DNA from: Paenibacillus sp. FSL H7-0737
GTDB taxonomy: Bacteria; Bacillota; Bacilli; Paenibacillales; Paenibacillaceae
Reading direction: 5' to 3'
NCBI RefSeq assembly: GCF_000758545.1
Contig: NZ_CP009279.1
Location: 1,550,001-1,614,000, forward strand
Length of the DNA stretch: 64,000 bases
Part shown: positions 43,497 through 53,002 of the stretch, piece after piece
Position numbering within the stretch: position 1 is the first letter of the stretch
Layout: each line of letters begins with the position of its first letter
Notes under the pieces: model-generated
Told to the model about the DNA's origin: nothing
Seen by the model: only the letters and a program-made list of their open reading frames with translations
Database searches by the model: none
Translations under genes and position numbers: made by a program

Positions 43497-44501
43497 ATGA
43501 GAACAGCAAACGCCAACTTAATGAAGGAAATTAACCTCAACAACGTTCGTCAAGTGATGAAACGTATAAATACAGCCACCAAACCCCAGCTGGCAGCACT
43601 GACCAAACTGAGCGTCGTAACAGTAAACTCATTAGTCAAGGAGCTGCACGAGTTAGGTGAGCTCTTCGAAGACTTGACTGTACCATCAAACGGCGGTAGA
43701 CCAGCACAAACTTATCGCTACAATTACAACTTCAGCCTCGGGCTAGTCATTTATCTGAAGGATAAAGAGGGACAGGTACTGATTTCAGCCACTGTCGTGA
43801 ATTTGGAGAACGAGATTCTGGCGAAGGATGAACATATCATTCCAGTCTTCGAAAGACAATTTTTTTGTGATATTATTGAACACTCTATAGCCTTGTATCC
43901 TTCTATCAAGGTTATTGGCATAGGCATTCCGGGACAGGTTGTCAACGGCGAAATTAAAGTCAGCAGCCACCATGAGCTGACTGGCTCACGGATGATTCAA
44001 GAGATTGAGCAACAATTTGAGTTGCCTATCTTGGTTGAAAATGACGTTAATGCAGCTATCAGCGGATATTGCATGAACCAGGGAGAGGAAGAGGAACAGT
44101 ACTTGCTTGGTCTTTACTTTCCAAACAGGTACCCACCTGGCATGGGTATCTATCTGAATGGAAAGATCCTTAAAGGTAATCAGGGCATGTCAGGGGAAAT
44201 AAAATTCCTGCCCGACATGCCTGACTGGAGTCTCGAGATGGGCAAGGACACGTTCATCGATACTGTCTGCCGGATTATCCAAACCCTGAATGCTGTTCTT
44301 GCTCCGGACAAAATTGTAATATATCAGGATAAGGTGGAATTAGAAACCTGGACATCTGCTTGGGAAGCTTATCAGCTTCGACATCCAATGCCCATTTATC
44401 CACAGATTGTTATGCAAAATACATTTCAAGATGACTTCGAGGCTGGCCTGCGCTGGTTGACATTGAAGTCATTGGAGCCGGATTTGGTCGAGCTCCATTA
44501 A
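43497..44501 (+). CDS. ROK-family transcriptional regulator
   Basis: A 334-residue regulator. The N-terminal winged helix is at residues 10-75 (NNVRQVMKRINTATKPQLAA, then LTKLSVVTVNSLVKELHE). The ROK sugar-sensing domain follows (IGIGIPGQVVNGEI, VENDVNAAISGYC). The zinc Cys cluster of ROK kinases is absent, so it senses rather than phosphorylates sugar. It lies just downstream of the levanase gene and upstream of a truncated MFS gene, and I infer control of one of these. The 247 bases before it show no other gene. Confidence 0.88.
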   Translation: MRTANANLMKEINLNNVRQVMKRINTATKPQLAALTKLSVVTVNSLVKELHELGELFEDLTVPSNGGRPAQTYRYNYNFSLGLVIYLKDKEGQVLISATVVNLENEILAKDEHIIPVFERQFFCDIIEHSIALYPSIKVIGIGIPGQVVNGEIKVSSHHELTGSRMIQEIEQQFELPILVENDVNAAISGYCMNQGEEEEQYLLGLYFPNRYPPGMGIYLNGKILKGNQGMSGEIKFLPDMPDWSLEMGKDTFIDTVCRIIQTLNAVLAPDKIVIYQDKVELETWTSAWEAYQLRHPMPIYPQIVMQNTFQDDFEAGLRWLTLKSLEPDLVELH

Positions 44502-44558
44502 GAGGTTGTCCCATAAGTCATGAGATGAATGACTTATGGGACAAGCCTCTTTTTTTTA
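44501..44558 (+). terminator. Strong terminator after the ROK regulator
   Basis: AGAGGTTGTCCCATAAGTCA pairs with TGACTTATGGGACAAGCCTCT with a single mismatch, followed by a run of T. The left arm abuts the stop codon. Confidence 0.92.
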
Positions 44559-44763
44559 GGTGATCAATATGAGTATTGATCCAATTGCTGATATGCACTG
44601 CACACTAATGATACGGCTCCAGATCAGTGAATGGGTTGCTTGACAAAGGAATACTTATATCGCATACTTCATACATAGACTTTATAAAGTATATTTATTA
44701 AGTGCGTAAATGTATTTCTTTACGCGTTCAACGAATCATTTTTATCACGAGGGGGAAGCATGC

Positions 44764-45135
44764 TTGTCTACCTGGTTTTTGATTATTATATATCTGGCTT
44801 TTATCAGTCTAGGACTTCCTGACTCTTTACTCGGCTCGGCATGGCCCGTTATCTGGCCCGAGATTGGTTCATCTCTTGGCTCGGCAGGTATCGTGTCCAT
44901 GATCATTGCGGGAGGGACCATCGTGTCCAGTCTGTTCAGCAATAGGATGGTCGAGCGTCTGGGTACGGGTAGAATCACATTGTTCAGTTGTTTCCTTACT
45001 GCGGTTGCGCTACTTGGATTTTCCATTGCTCCATCGATGCTCTGGTTCATAGTATTTGCCCTACTAACATTGATGTTTTTGAGTACAGAGACGATTAATA
45101 GATTGCTGATAAAACCCACGCAAGGGAGGGGGTAA
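44764..45135 (+). pseudogene. Truncated MFS transporter, N-terminal third only
   Basis: From the TTG at 44764, behind GAGGGGGA, 123 residues match the first three or four helices of an MFS transporter: LAFISLGLPDSLLGSAWPVI and the loop-2 motif NRMVERLGTGRITLFSC. It ends after SMLWFIVFALLTLMFLSTET with RLLIKPTQGRG. Full MFS proteins have about 400 residues, so eight or more helices are missing and no continuation is visible. A small membrane-peptide gene follows directly. Confidence 0.7.
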
Positions 45136-45139
45136 AGAG

Positions 45140-45256
45140 ATGGTTTATATCATTTTATGCGCAATCATCTGGGTAGGAGTGTATTTGAATCTAGCCGCAT
45201 CGAAGGAATCGATGGATGTGAAGCCTATTCGTTCCGTGAATGATCTGTTTGAATAA
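45140..45256 (+). CDS. 38-residue single-helix membrane peptide
   Basis: A short frame with an excellent ribosome site (GGGAGGGGGTAAAGAG) encodes MVYIILCAIIWVGVYLNLAA then SKESMDVKPIRSVNDLFE. One membrane helix (residues 3-19) is followed by a polar cytoplasmic tail. It begins four bases after the truncated MFS frame, so the two are translationally linked. A terminator follows at once. No family is recognised; it could be a real small protein or a random frame, but the ribosome site argues for translation. Confidence 0.5.
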   Translation: MVYIILCAIIWVGVYLNLAASKESMDVKPIRSVNDLFE

Positions 45257-45269
45257 TCAAGGAGCAACG

Positions 45270-45306
45270 TAAAAAGCATTTGATCCTGGATCAAATGCTT
45301 TTTTGA
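45270..45306 (+). terminator. Terminator after the small membrane peptide gene
   Basis: AAAAGCATTTGATC / GATCAAATGCTTTTTT, a perfect stem. Confidence 0.9.
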
Positions 45307-45428
45307 TAGTACAAAGACATTATCGTTTCAATTGCATAGTTATACTAGAATGAGGAAGGTTAGCCTTTTGAAGTTAAGTAGGGGCTAACAAGCTCCCCTT
45401 GGTTATATAGATTTATCATACAAGTAAT

Positions 45429-45483
45429 CAACACCCCAAATCATTCCGTTACAGGCGGAATAGCTTGGGGTGTTGCATTTTTT
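45429..45483 (+). terminator. Second terminator-like hairpin
   Basis: CAACACCCCAA pairs with TTGGGGTGTTG, with an inner ATTCCG / CGGAAT stem, followed by CATTTTTTAT. No gene lies between this and the previous terminator, so it may end a small untranslated RNA or be a remnant. Confidence 0.7.
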
Positions 45484-45610
45484 ATAGCGCTTATAATTAT
45501 TAATTAAGTAAAACTATTGGTTTTGTGAAATATAGTGACTTACTGTTACTTTTGAAGCAGGAAAATATACATATATATTGAATACAAAACAACAAAGAGG
45601 GAGGATGAAA

Positions 45611-46792
45611 ATGTCATACAGAGCAAATGCATTACGTTCGTCATTAACCCTAGCTGTTCCAATTATTTTAGATAGGCATTACCATTCTATAACTATGAAA
45701 AATATCGAATCCGTCTGGTTTGTAGAGACGCATAAGGAATTGTTAGATTCAACATTCAGCACGATATTAATCAGTATGATAGAGGCACTGTTCTTGGATT
45801 CCTTTGGTTACGACCAATACCTAAGCCTACTAGAAAAAGAGGGGGTGGAGCGAGGGATTTATACTGCAGAAATATTCGGTGATCATTTTGATATCTTACT
45901 TGAAATGAGCAAGGATTTAAACTTAATCGCTCAGAATATGATGTTTAAGATCATTGAAGAGATAGAAGATGAATCTACGACTCGATTGTTTTTTTATAAT
46001 CGTTTAATGGAAAGCAACTGGACCGGTTTTACGGGCTTTGCAAAGGGGTATTTATCTAATAAAAATCAACAGATTGACAATTTGCATGAACAAAAAATTG
46101 CTGTTATGGGACAAATGGCAGCTGGTATGGCACATGAAATACGGAATCCGCTTGCTTCGATTAAAGGGTTTGCCCAGCTTGTAAATAACAGGCTATATGA
46201 ACCGGTGATCAAGGCGGATGAATTGCGTGCGTATCTGGATATAACCATCAAAGAGATTGATGCTCTGAACGGATTAGTAACGGACTTCCTAGTACTGGCT
46301 CGAAAAGGAGATAGTTCGAAAAATACCGGCGTAGTATATAACGTTATCGAGGTTATACATAGAGTTAATAACATCGTGAATCAACTCATACTTAGTGATG
46401 ATATTATTCTTTCCGTGGAGTATTCTCTAGAGAAAGTAATGACGTATGGAAACGCCTCTCAACTAGAACAGGTAATCCTTAACATTTTAAAAAATAGTAT
46501 CGATTCATTCACAGCGTTTAGAGGCAGAATAGACATTACAGTTAGCACCGCTAATGAGGCTAACGAAATTATACTTATTTTTAAAGACAATGGAGAAGGA
46601 ATTCCACTGGATAAACTAAATCGAATATTTGACCCTTTCTTTACAACCAAGCAAAAAGGGACAGGAATTGGATTATCAATTTGTAAACAATTAATAGAAA
46701 TGTATGGGGGACAAATTAAGGTAGACTCAGAAGTTCAGGTAGGTACTAGCGTGATGGTTATTTTGCCTTGGGTAAATGATTATCACATTTGA
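45611..46792 (+). CDS. Soluble sensor histidine kinase, sporulation-kinase type
   Basis: A 393-residue kinase without membrane segments. Residues 1-165 form a helical sensor domain that I do not recognise. The dimerisation and phosphoacceptor helix is AHEIRNPLASIKGFAQLVNN, as in Bacillus sporulation kinases that feed Spo0F. The ATPase domain has its N box (ILNILKNSIDSF), G1 (DNGEGIP), F (FDPFFTTK) and G2 (GTGIGLSI) boxes. No response regulator is adjacent, as is usual for phosphorelay kinases. The ATG at 45611 is chosen because GGGAGG lies 8 bases upstream; the frame extends 33 bases further. Confidence 0.87.
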   Translation: MSYRANALRSSLTLAVPIILDRHYHSITMKNIESVWFVETHKELLDSTFSTILISMIEALFLDSFGYDQYLSLLEKEGVERGIYTAEIFGDHFDILLEMSKDLNLIAQNMMFKIIEEIEDESTTRLFFYNRLMESNWTGFTGFAKGYLSNKNQQIDNLHEQKIAVMGQMAAGMAHEIRNPLASIKGFAQLVNNRLYEPVIKADELRAYLDITIKEIDALNGLVTDFLVLARKGDSSKNTGVVYNVIEVIHRVNNIVNQLILSDDIILSVEYSLEKVMTYGNASQLEQVILNILKNSIDSFTAFRGRIDITVSTANEANEIILIFKDNGEGIPLDKLNRIFDPFFTTKQKGTGIGLSICKQLIEMYGGQIKVDSEVQVGTSVMVILPWVNDYHI

Positions 46793-46866
46793 GGCTACGA
46801 ACAATTTGAATGATTAAATGAAGGATGATAAATGGATCATCAGCTTCGGAGAGCTGTTACAGCAAA

Positions 46867-46913
46867 AATAAACAAGCCTGGCACAGAAGCTTTTCAGGCT
46901 TGTTTATTATTTT
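46867..46913 (+). terminator. Terminator after the kinase gene
   Basis: AATAAACAAGCCTG / CAGGCTTGTTTATT, followed by ATTTTT. Confidence 0.9.
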
Positions 46914-47000
46914 TCATGCTGAAAAGGATCCTATCCTCCAAACGATACGCAGTATCGCTATTCAAAAATACGCGTTCCTTAGAGGACGGCACAGCCTGTT

Positions 47001-49019
47001 CTACTTAACGCTAAGTTGTATCTCTTTTTCTTTTACAAACTTCTCCAGCACTCTAAAATCCTCGGTAACCTTTTTAAATGGTAAAGATTCCAGTGCCTTA
47101 TCCCGGTAATCCTTTTTCGCAGCAGCAGACAGACGGGAATCAAGTATGCTGAGTACACCAAGGTCAGTCTCACTACGGATCAATCGCCCGGTTCCTTGTC
47201 TTAACCGAAGCAGCATGTCCGGTACAAAAACGTCATTTAAGGGATCCTTCGCCAAAGATGCCTTATATTCATAGACAGGATCGGAAGGAACAGGGAAGGG
47301 CAGACGGAAAATAATTAACTGCGACAAATCAGAACCTTCGATATTCACGCCTTCCCAGAATACACCGGTACTAAGAAGGACGCCTTTACTGCCACGGAAT
47401 TCAGCGATCACCCCGTCCTGAGACGATCCTTCTCTTTGAACATGCACCGCCCATGCAAGCTTCTCGGATTTTAACTTATTATGAATGTACTTCATATCTT
47501 CCTTCGCTGAAAAAAGAACCAATGTCCGTCCGTCCGTTAAATTACAGAGCCTCAGCATTTCCTTGTATGCCGCTTCAAGATAACCTACCTTGTTCTGATG
47601 GTTGTAGTAAGGGATGTCCTTAGAAATATACAGCATGGTGTGGTTGTCATAATCAAACGGCGAAGCCTGGCGCTCCATATAATCTCCCTTGTAACCGAGC
47701 GACTGCGTCAGATATGCATATTGTTCCTCTAGTGTTTCTCCGGTTTGGCACATGGTTGCTGACGTTAAAATAACAGATGTTTTCCCGTTAAATAAGCTAT
47801 ATCTTAGGAACTGGCTTATGCCTTTAGGACAGATACTAATAGTGGCCTCACGCTGGGTATTGCTTCCCCAAATCAGGTAGTTATCCTGGACTCCGGCGAG
47901 TACATCAAAGAGATCTATAAGTCCGTTCAAAGCTTCAAAAAGATTATCGATCTCTCGCTCATGCTTGGAAGTTAAGACGGATAAGCTGAGACTAAACTCT
48001 TTCAAAACCTGAGCCCCCCGCTTTAACGGAATCCCTGTGATCTCCGACACTTTTATCCGGTCATTATCCTGCTTGGCTGTTTGCAGCAAATCCGCTTCTA
48101 CCTGTTTGAAAATATGAGCCACGCATCTTTTTAAAAATTTAAATTGCGGCAAAAGGCCGTTATCTGCGGATTGCTTGAAGAGAATCTGTAAGGTGTCATC
48201 CAGAATACGGCAGGTTCCCCGGTATGTAAACTCGAGCGTTCTAGCATCTCTAACCTTTGCTTCCAGATTATGAGCTTCATCAATTACGATCAGAGCTGGT
48301 CGTTCAGTGATTAATCCCTTCGTTCCTTCTTTTTTCTTGATCAAATCACGGATGAGCAGGTCCTGGTTGACGATAATAAAATCCATGTCGCTGGCGTCGG
48401 CGTTAATCTTCGCTCTCATCTCGTAAAATGAACATGTGCTTTTATAATGGCATCGTTCAAATTTACAATCATTCACACAAACATTAGACCATACTGCATC
48501 ACTAACCCCGCCCTTAATGTCTGCTCTCTCATCAATGTCATAATTCACAATACGCTGGGCAAGTGTAGATAGAGGAGAGCTTGAATCATCAGGTTGTAAT
48601 AGGTCTGCTGCCCTGTATCGGCAAGCATATTGCCCCATGCCTTTTCCGACTACGGAGCGAACCGATGTAAATCCGAGCCGGCTTCCGATGAATCTCAGAT
48701 CTTTATGGATCTGTTCTGAAAGTTGTATGGAGGATGTTGCAATAATGATCGGTTGTCTTGAGACTTGGTTAATGAGCAGGCTGGGAATGAGGTATGCAAA
48801 GGACTTACCGATGCCGACTCCAGCTTCAATCATTGCGTTTCTACCATTAATATAAGCATCAGCGATATCCAGAGACATATCTTGCTGGCCGATCCGCTCT
48901 TTAAGTCCAATCCTGGGAAATCTATCATACATCCGAAAGATGGCATTGACTAAAGAGGGTTCGATGTCCTTTTTTAGCTCCCGCTTCTGTAATTTATATA
49001 GATCACTTAACCAGCTAAT
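47001..49019 (-). CDS. DinG/YoaA-like ATP-dependent DNA helicase (XPD family)
   Basis: A superfamily 2 helicase. From the first ATG (48932) it has 643 residues: Walker A GVGIGKSFAYLIP, iron-sulfur cluster cysteines CVNDCKFERCHYKSTC, DEAH box VIDEAHNLE, and the late motifs GVFWEGVNIEG and RQGTGRLIRSETD. No exonuclease domain is present, so it resembles YoaA or E. coli DinG. That ATG has no ribosome site. The frame stays open and protein-like for 29 more codons, to an ATT at 49017-49019 behind AGAGGCGG; the added segment matches the usual N-terminal helix before the Q motif. I give the longer limit. The true start is uncertain. Confidence 0.85.
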   Translation of the reverse strand: MSWLSDLYKLQKRELKKDIEPSLVNAIFRMYDRFPRIGLKERIGQQDMSLDIADAYINGRNAMIEAGVGIGKSFAYLIPSLLINQVSRQPIIIATSSIQLSEQIHKDLRFIGSRLGFTSVRSVVGKGMGQYACRYRAADLLQPDDSSSPLSTLAQRIVNYDIDERADIKGGVSDAVWSNVCVNDCKFERCHYKSTCSFYEMRAKINADASDMDFIIVNQDLLIRDLIKKKEGTKGLITERPALIVIDEAHNLEAKVRDARTLEFTYRGTCRILDDTLQILFKQSADNGLLPQFKFLKRCVAHIFKQVEADLLQTAKQDNDRIKVSEITGIPLKRGAQVLKEFSLSLSVLTSKHEREIDNLFEALNGLIDLFDVLAGVQDNYLIWGSNTQREATISICPKGISQFLRYSLFNGKTSVILTSATMCQTGETLEEQYAYLTQSLGYKGDYMERQASPFDYDNHTMLYISKDIPYYNHQNKVGYLEAAYKEMLRLCNLTDGRTLVLFSAKEDMKYIHNKLKSEKLAWAVHVQREGSSQDGVIAEFRGSKGVLLSTGVFWEGVNIEGSDLSQLIIFRLPFPVPSDPVYEYKASLAKDPLNDVFVPDMLLRLRQGTGRLIRSETDLGVLSILDSRLSAAAKKDYRDKALESLPFKKVTEDFRVLEKFVKEKEIQLSVK

Positions 49020-49266
49020 AACGACCGCCTCTTTTCAAAATCAATTTTCTTCCAGTCCCAGTTTTTTGGGTGAGGTTGTAATTATCGTAGATGAAGCGCT
49101 AACAGTCAAGTGTCAGAATATAAAATAATGATTTTTAACCCTTGTTCTTCCAATCATTAGGGATAGGAAGTGCGTAGGATCACAAAGCATTTATTGGATA
49201 CGTTTATACTCAATATATTAATTAAATTTGAAATATAAATTACATAAGAATTTGGAGGCTGCAGGC

Positions 49267-49713
49267 ATGGATCATTTTACTTTTACAGATATGAAAAAAA
49301 TAAAGAGAGAAAATTTGGGTGATGCTGTACCCTTAGAGCTTTTCAGAACGATTAGACTTATTGGATTATACCAAGCGTTACCCATGAATGGTAAGGGCAC
49401 AACGTTGACGATAGGAAGAAAAATTGGGGAAGAGTTTGGTGTTACCTCCGTTAATGAACTATTCGGGTTATTCGAACAAATGAAGATAGGGATCCCAATA
49501 ATAACCCATGAAGATGACAAGGGAATGTCAATTGCAGTACACGATTGTTTCTGCGAAGGGTTACCTATTATGGAAGGGAAAATGGTATGTGACCTAGAGG
49601 GGGCCATTATCGAAGGAGCACTTAGCAAAATACGTGGGAAACGAGTTTCCGTCCGGGAAGTGAAATGTAATGTTCATGGGGATGAATGTTGTGAATACAT
49701 AGTCAAATATTAA
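49267..49713 (+). CDS. V4R-domain (4-vinyl reductase type) protein
   Basis: A 148-residue single-domain protein. The C-terminal signature KRVSVREVKCNVHGDECCEY with IVKY is that of V4R domains, where the Cys residues and Gly-Asp-x-Cys bind small ligands or metal. V4R domains sense aromatic compounds or act in pigment pathways and often occur alone. GGAGGCTGCAGGC before the ATG at 49267 fixes the start; the frame is open 39 bases earlier. It is monocistronic, and no function can be derived from neighbours. The 247 bases upstream show no gene. Confidence 0.8.
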   Translation: MDHFTFTDMKKIKRENLGDAVPLELFRTIRLIGLYQALPMNGKGTTLTIGRKIGEEFGVTSVNELFGLFEQMKIGIPIITHEDDKGMSIAVHDCFCEGLPIMEGKMVCDLEGAIIEGALSKIRGKRVSVREVKCNVHGDECCEYIVKY

Positions 49714-49775
49714 AAATTTACGTGATATTTTGATCATAATACGGATGTTTGAATCAGATCTGTAAATGACAGAAG

Positions 49776-49815
49776 AACAGCGATTCTCCATTCTCGGAGA
49801 ATCGCTGTTTTTTCT
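49776..49815. terminator. Bidirectional terminator
   Basis: AACAGCGATTCTCC / GGAGAATCGCTGTT with T-rich tail. The same stem sequence recurs at 57527-57561. Confidence 0.9.
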
Positions 49816-49831
49816 TTTTGTTAAATTGTGA

Positions 49832-52486
49832 TTAAGAAGCTGATTTAGGAGTAAACGCTCTACGAATAACCTTCGTCAATTCCATTAGGATGACGGCGCC
49901 GAGTGCCAGCCCGCTTGCAATCAGCCAATCGGACAATCCGAATGAAGCCGGAATCGAGAAGATTTCTCTAACTCCTGGCAGAACCGCAATCCCGTAAAAG
50001 GCAAAGCAGACCAAAACGGCTCCGATGACGTATTTGTTGCTGAAAAACCCAGCTTCAATAGCTGTTTGACTGTTCGAGCGAGCGGCAAAGGTCTGAAGTG
50101 TACGAGACAGGATCAGGGTTGTAAATGCCATAGCCACGCCCATATCAGGGGAATGCTGGAGTCCGATATACAGGGATATAATTACGGCTATACCTATAAG
50201 TAGACCACGGGTAATAATAGCCTGCATCATTCCTCCGGCAAATATACCTTCCTTCAGTTCCCTTGGATTTCTATTCATCACGTTAGGTTCAGGTTTCTCC
50301 ATACCAAGGGCAATGGCGGGCAGTGAATCATTCGCCAGATTGATAAATAGAAGCTGAATCGCTGTGAAGGGATTAATCCAGTCGAAGATCAGGGCAAACA
50401 GAATAGCGATAATCGCACCCAGGTTGCCTGAAAATAAATAGGCGATCGCTTTTTTAATATTGTCGAATACCGTTCTGCCTACAGACACAGCATTCACAAT
50501 GGATACAAAATTATCATCCGTCAAAATCATGGCAGCCGCATCTTTAGCAACATCGGTTCCACTACCCATAGCAACACCGATATCTGCTTGCTTCAAGGCA
50601 GGCGCGTCATTTACGCCATCACCGGTCATGGCTGTGATTTTGCCTTTTCGTTGCCACGCCCGGACAATTCTGATCTTATTCTCCGGGGAGACTCGGGCGT
50701 ACACACCAATCTGCTCAAGCTTATTATCCAATTCTTCATCGGACATGGCATCAAGCTCTTGACCGGTTACGGCAATTTCTTTTTCGGTCATAAGACCGAT
50801 ATCGCGTCCGATCGCTTGTGCGGTTGTCTTATGATCACCAGTAATCATGATGGTCCGAATTCCAGCCTTCTTGGATTCTGCGATCGCGCCATAGACAGCT
50901 TCCCGAGGGGGATCAATCATAGCTGTCAAGCCTACGAGCACCAGATTTTGTTCATCCTCAAGACCCACTTCAGTGACTGTATTTGGTACAGTTTTGTAGG
51001 CATAGGCAAGTACACGTAGTGCTCTGCTGGAGAATTCCTCATTGGCTTCAATGAAACGATCAAGAACTTCCGGTGTCATCGGCACTTCTTGTCCACTTAG
51101 TAGTACATGCGTACAAAGACTAAAGAGTACATCTGGTCCGCCTTTAGTAATCATTGCTTTTTGTCCGTTAAAAGTGTGTAAGGTCGTCATTAGCTTGCGA
51201 TCCGAGTCAAAAGGAAGTTCGGCTTCACGAGGGAAATTATCGCGTATTTCCTTGTAATCTTTATTCATGCTGTTACTGAAGGCAATAAGTGCCACCTCAG
51301 TTGGATCGCCTAGTTCTTTACCATCTTCATTAATGTTAGAGTCGTTACAAAGCACGGCAATGTGTAGGAGGCGCCGGGCTTCCTCAGACCATTCTTCGGG
51401 CTCTTGATTGAATTGATCACGATCACCTTCCGGTAAAAAGTAATCTACAACTGTCATTTTATTTTGGGTCAGAGTACCGGTTTTGTCCGTACAGATGACA
51501 CTGGTTGATCCAAGTGCTTCGACGGCTGGCAGCTTACGAATAATCGCATGTTGCTTAGCCATTTTATTCGTACCTACGGATAAGACAATCGTTACGATCG
51601 AGGATAGAGCTTCAGGAATAGCGGCGACTGCCACAGCGACTGCAAACATTAGGGCATTCAGAATGGCTTCCGTGGTATCCACTGTATCATTCGACAGCCA
51701 AACACGTCCGGCTTGGATGGCAAAGATCAAAACGGACAGCACGATAATCGCTACACCCAGCTGTTTGCTAAAGGTTTCGAGCTTACGCTGTAGTGGCGTC
51801 TGCTTGGCTTCGGCGCTCTCAATGAGTTCAGCGATTTTGCCGATTTCGGTTGTCAGTGCAGTTCCTGTTACTACAAGAGTTCCACGGCCATATACAACCA
51901 AAGAACCGCTAAACGCCATATTACGACGGTCTCCGAGTGGAGATTCCTTCGCGATGGTATCCGTATGCTTCTCTACAGCTTCGGATTCTCCGGTCAGCAT
52001 GCCTTCATTGATCTTCAAGCTTCCCGATTCTATGATACGGCCGTCGGCAGGTACGAAATCTCCAGCCTCCAGTAATACGATGTCACCGCGAACAAGCTCT
52101 CTGGCAGGGACGGTTTTTAAGGCTCCATCCCGCAACACTTTAGCCTCGGGTGCCGACATCTGCTGCAGGGCATCAAGTGAACTCTCCGCTTTACGAGTTT
52201 GGATGACACTTATAACTGCATTGAGAATCAACACGAGGAAAATGATAAGCGACTCCATAACTTGACCCATAACAATCTGGACAATGGCCGCAATAAGCAG
52301 TACGACCACCATAGGGTCCTTGAAATTTTCAAGAAAAAGCTTCCAGAGGGGATCTTTTTTCTTTCCTTTTAATTCATTGTAACCATCACGTTCCAGTCGT
52401 TTGTCGACTTCTGCCGACGTAAGCCCGTTAGTTGTACTCTGCACTTCCTGTAAACTGTCTGTTACATTCTTGCGGTAATACTCCAC
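49832..52486 (-). CDS. Calcium-transporting P-type ATPase (P2A, PacL-like)
   Basis: An 884-residue cation pump. The phosphorylated Asp is in [13 protein letters not shown], the hinge is [20 protein letters not shown], and TGES is in the actuator domain. The calcium-site helices include [15 protein letters not shown] and [14 protein letters not shown]. About ten membrane helices are predicted. I start at the GTG at 52486 behind AGAGGAG because family members begin near EYYRKNV; the frame is open to an ATG at 52582 that adds 32 basic, poorly conserved residues, and an ATG at 52534 is a further option. It exports Ca2+ (or Mn2+) from the cytoplasm. Confidence 0.92.
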   Translation of the reverse strand: MEYYRKNVTDSLQEVQSTTNGLTSAEVDKRLERDGYNELKGKKKDPLWKLFLENFKDPMVVVLLIAAIVQIVMGQVMESLIIFLVLILNAVISVIQTRKAESSLDALQQMSAPEAKVLRDGALKTVPARELVRGDIVLLEAGDFVPADGRIIESGSLKINEGMLTGESEAVEKHTDTIAKESPLGDRRNMAFSGSLVVYGRGTLVVTGTALTTEIGKIAELIESAEAKQTPLQRKLETFSKQLGVAIIVLSVLIFAIQAGRVWLSNDTVDTTEAILNALMFAVAVAVAAIPEALSSIVTIVLSVGTNKMAKQHAIIRKLPAVEALGSTSVICTDKTGTLTQNKMTVVDYFLPEGDRDQFNQEPEEWSEEARRLLHIAVLCNDSNINEDGKELGDPTEVALIAFSNSMNKDYKEIRDNFPREAELPFDSDRKLMTTLHTFNGQKAMITKGGPDVLFSLCTHVLLSGQEVPMTPEVLDRFIEANEEFSSRALRVLAYAYKTVPNTVTEVGLEDEQNLVLVGLTAMIDPPREAVYGAIAESKKAGIRTIMITGDHKTTAQAIGRDIGLMTEKEIAVTGQELDAMSDEELDNKLEQIGVYARVSPENKIRIVRAWQRKGKITAMTGDGVNDAPALKQADIGVAMGSGTDVAKDAAAMILTDDNFVSIVNAVSVGRTVFDNIKKAIAYLFSGNLGAIIAILFALIFDWINPFTAIQLLFINLANDSLPAIALGMEKPEPNVMNRNPRELKEGIFAGGMMQAIITRGLLIGIAVIISLYIGLQHSPDMGVAMAFTTLILSRTLQTFAARSNSQTAIEAGFFSNKYVIGAVLVCFAFYGIAVLPGVREIFSIPASFGLSDWLIASGLALGAVILMELTKVIRRAFTPKSAS

Positions 52487-52582
52487 TAATGATAGCTCCT
52501 CTCCGCTGTGCTGTGTCTTTTTTTTAGGTCTCATAAGCTTCGATTTACTGCATAAGTGCACATAACTGCGTGTTCTACACAA

Positions 52583-52894
52583 GTATGGTATATCAGTTCG
52601 TCAAATCAGTAGACTTCAGGACCTATCTTCAAACTTACGATTCAACTTGGCGCAAGTTTCAAAATATGGAGCTTAGTATGCGCATATCTAAAAAAAGATC
52701 ATTCGTTATCGTCCATATTGTGAAATCTTTTTAATGAATAGTATTGGATTACCTATGAAGAAGTCTTAATACATGGGAAGACATAGGGAATTCCTCGATC
52801 TTTCGTGTGTTTTCCTATGATTATGGGGGGTAACACCTTTAGTATTAGTATAGTTGTCAATTGTGTCGGAGTTGTAAAATGGTGTAAGCACATA
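52583..52894. other. Intergenic region upstream of the xylanase gene
   Basis: No gene is visible. TTGTCA with TAAAAT at 52855-52881 has only a 15-base spacer, so I do not call it a promoter. Confidence 0.35.
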
Positions 52895-52908
52895 TGTAAG
52901 CGGTTACA
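52895..52908. promoter_or_regulatory. cre site upstream of the xylanase gene
   Basis: TGTAAGCGGTTACA matches the CcpA consensus TGWAANCGNTNWCA at every position. It is about 100 bases before the start codon, consistent with catabolite repression of xylan degradation. Confidence 0.75.
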
Positions 52909-53002
52909 AACGGGGGTGAATCTCTAAAGTTAAAGACATTGGCTACGCCTAAGTATCAGGAGGATATCTCATTTTAAAATCACTGGAGGAGGAATGCAAC
53001 AA

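Noticed and set aside
51483..52265. 260-residue frame antisense to the P-type ATPase
   Set aside because: Ser/Thr/Ala-rich shadow of the conserved ATPase coding strand, without a ribosome site.
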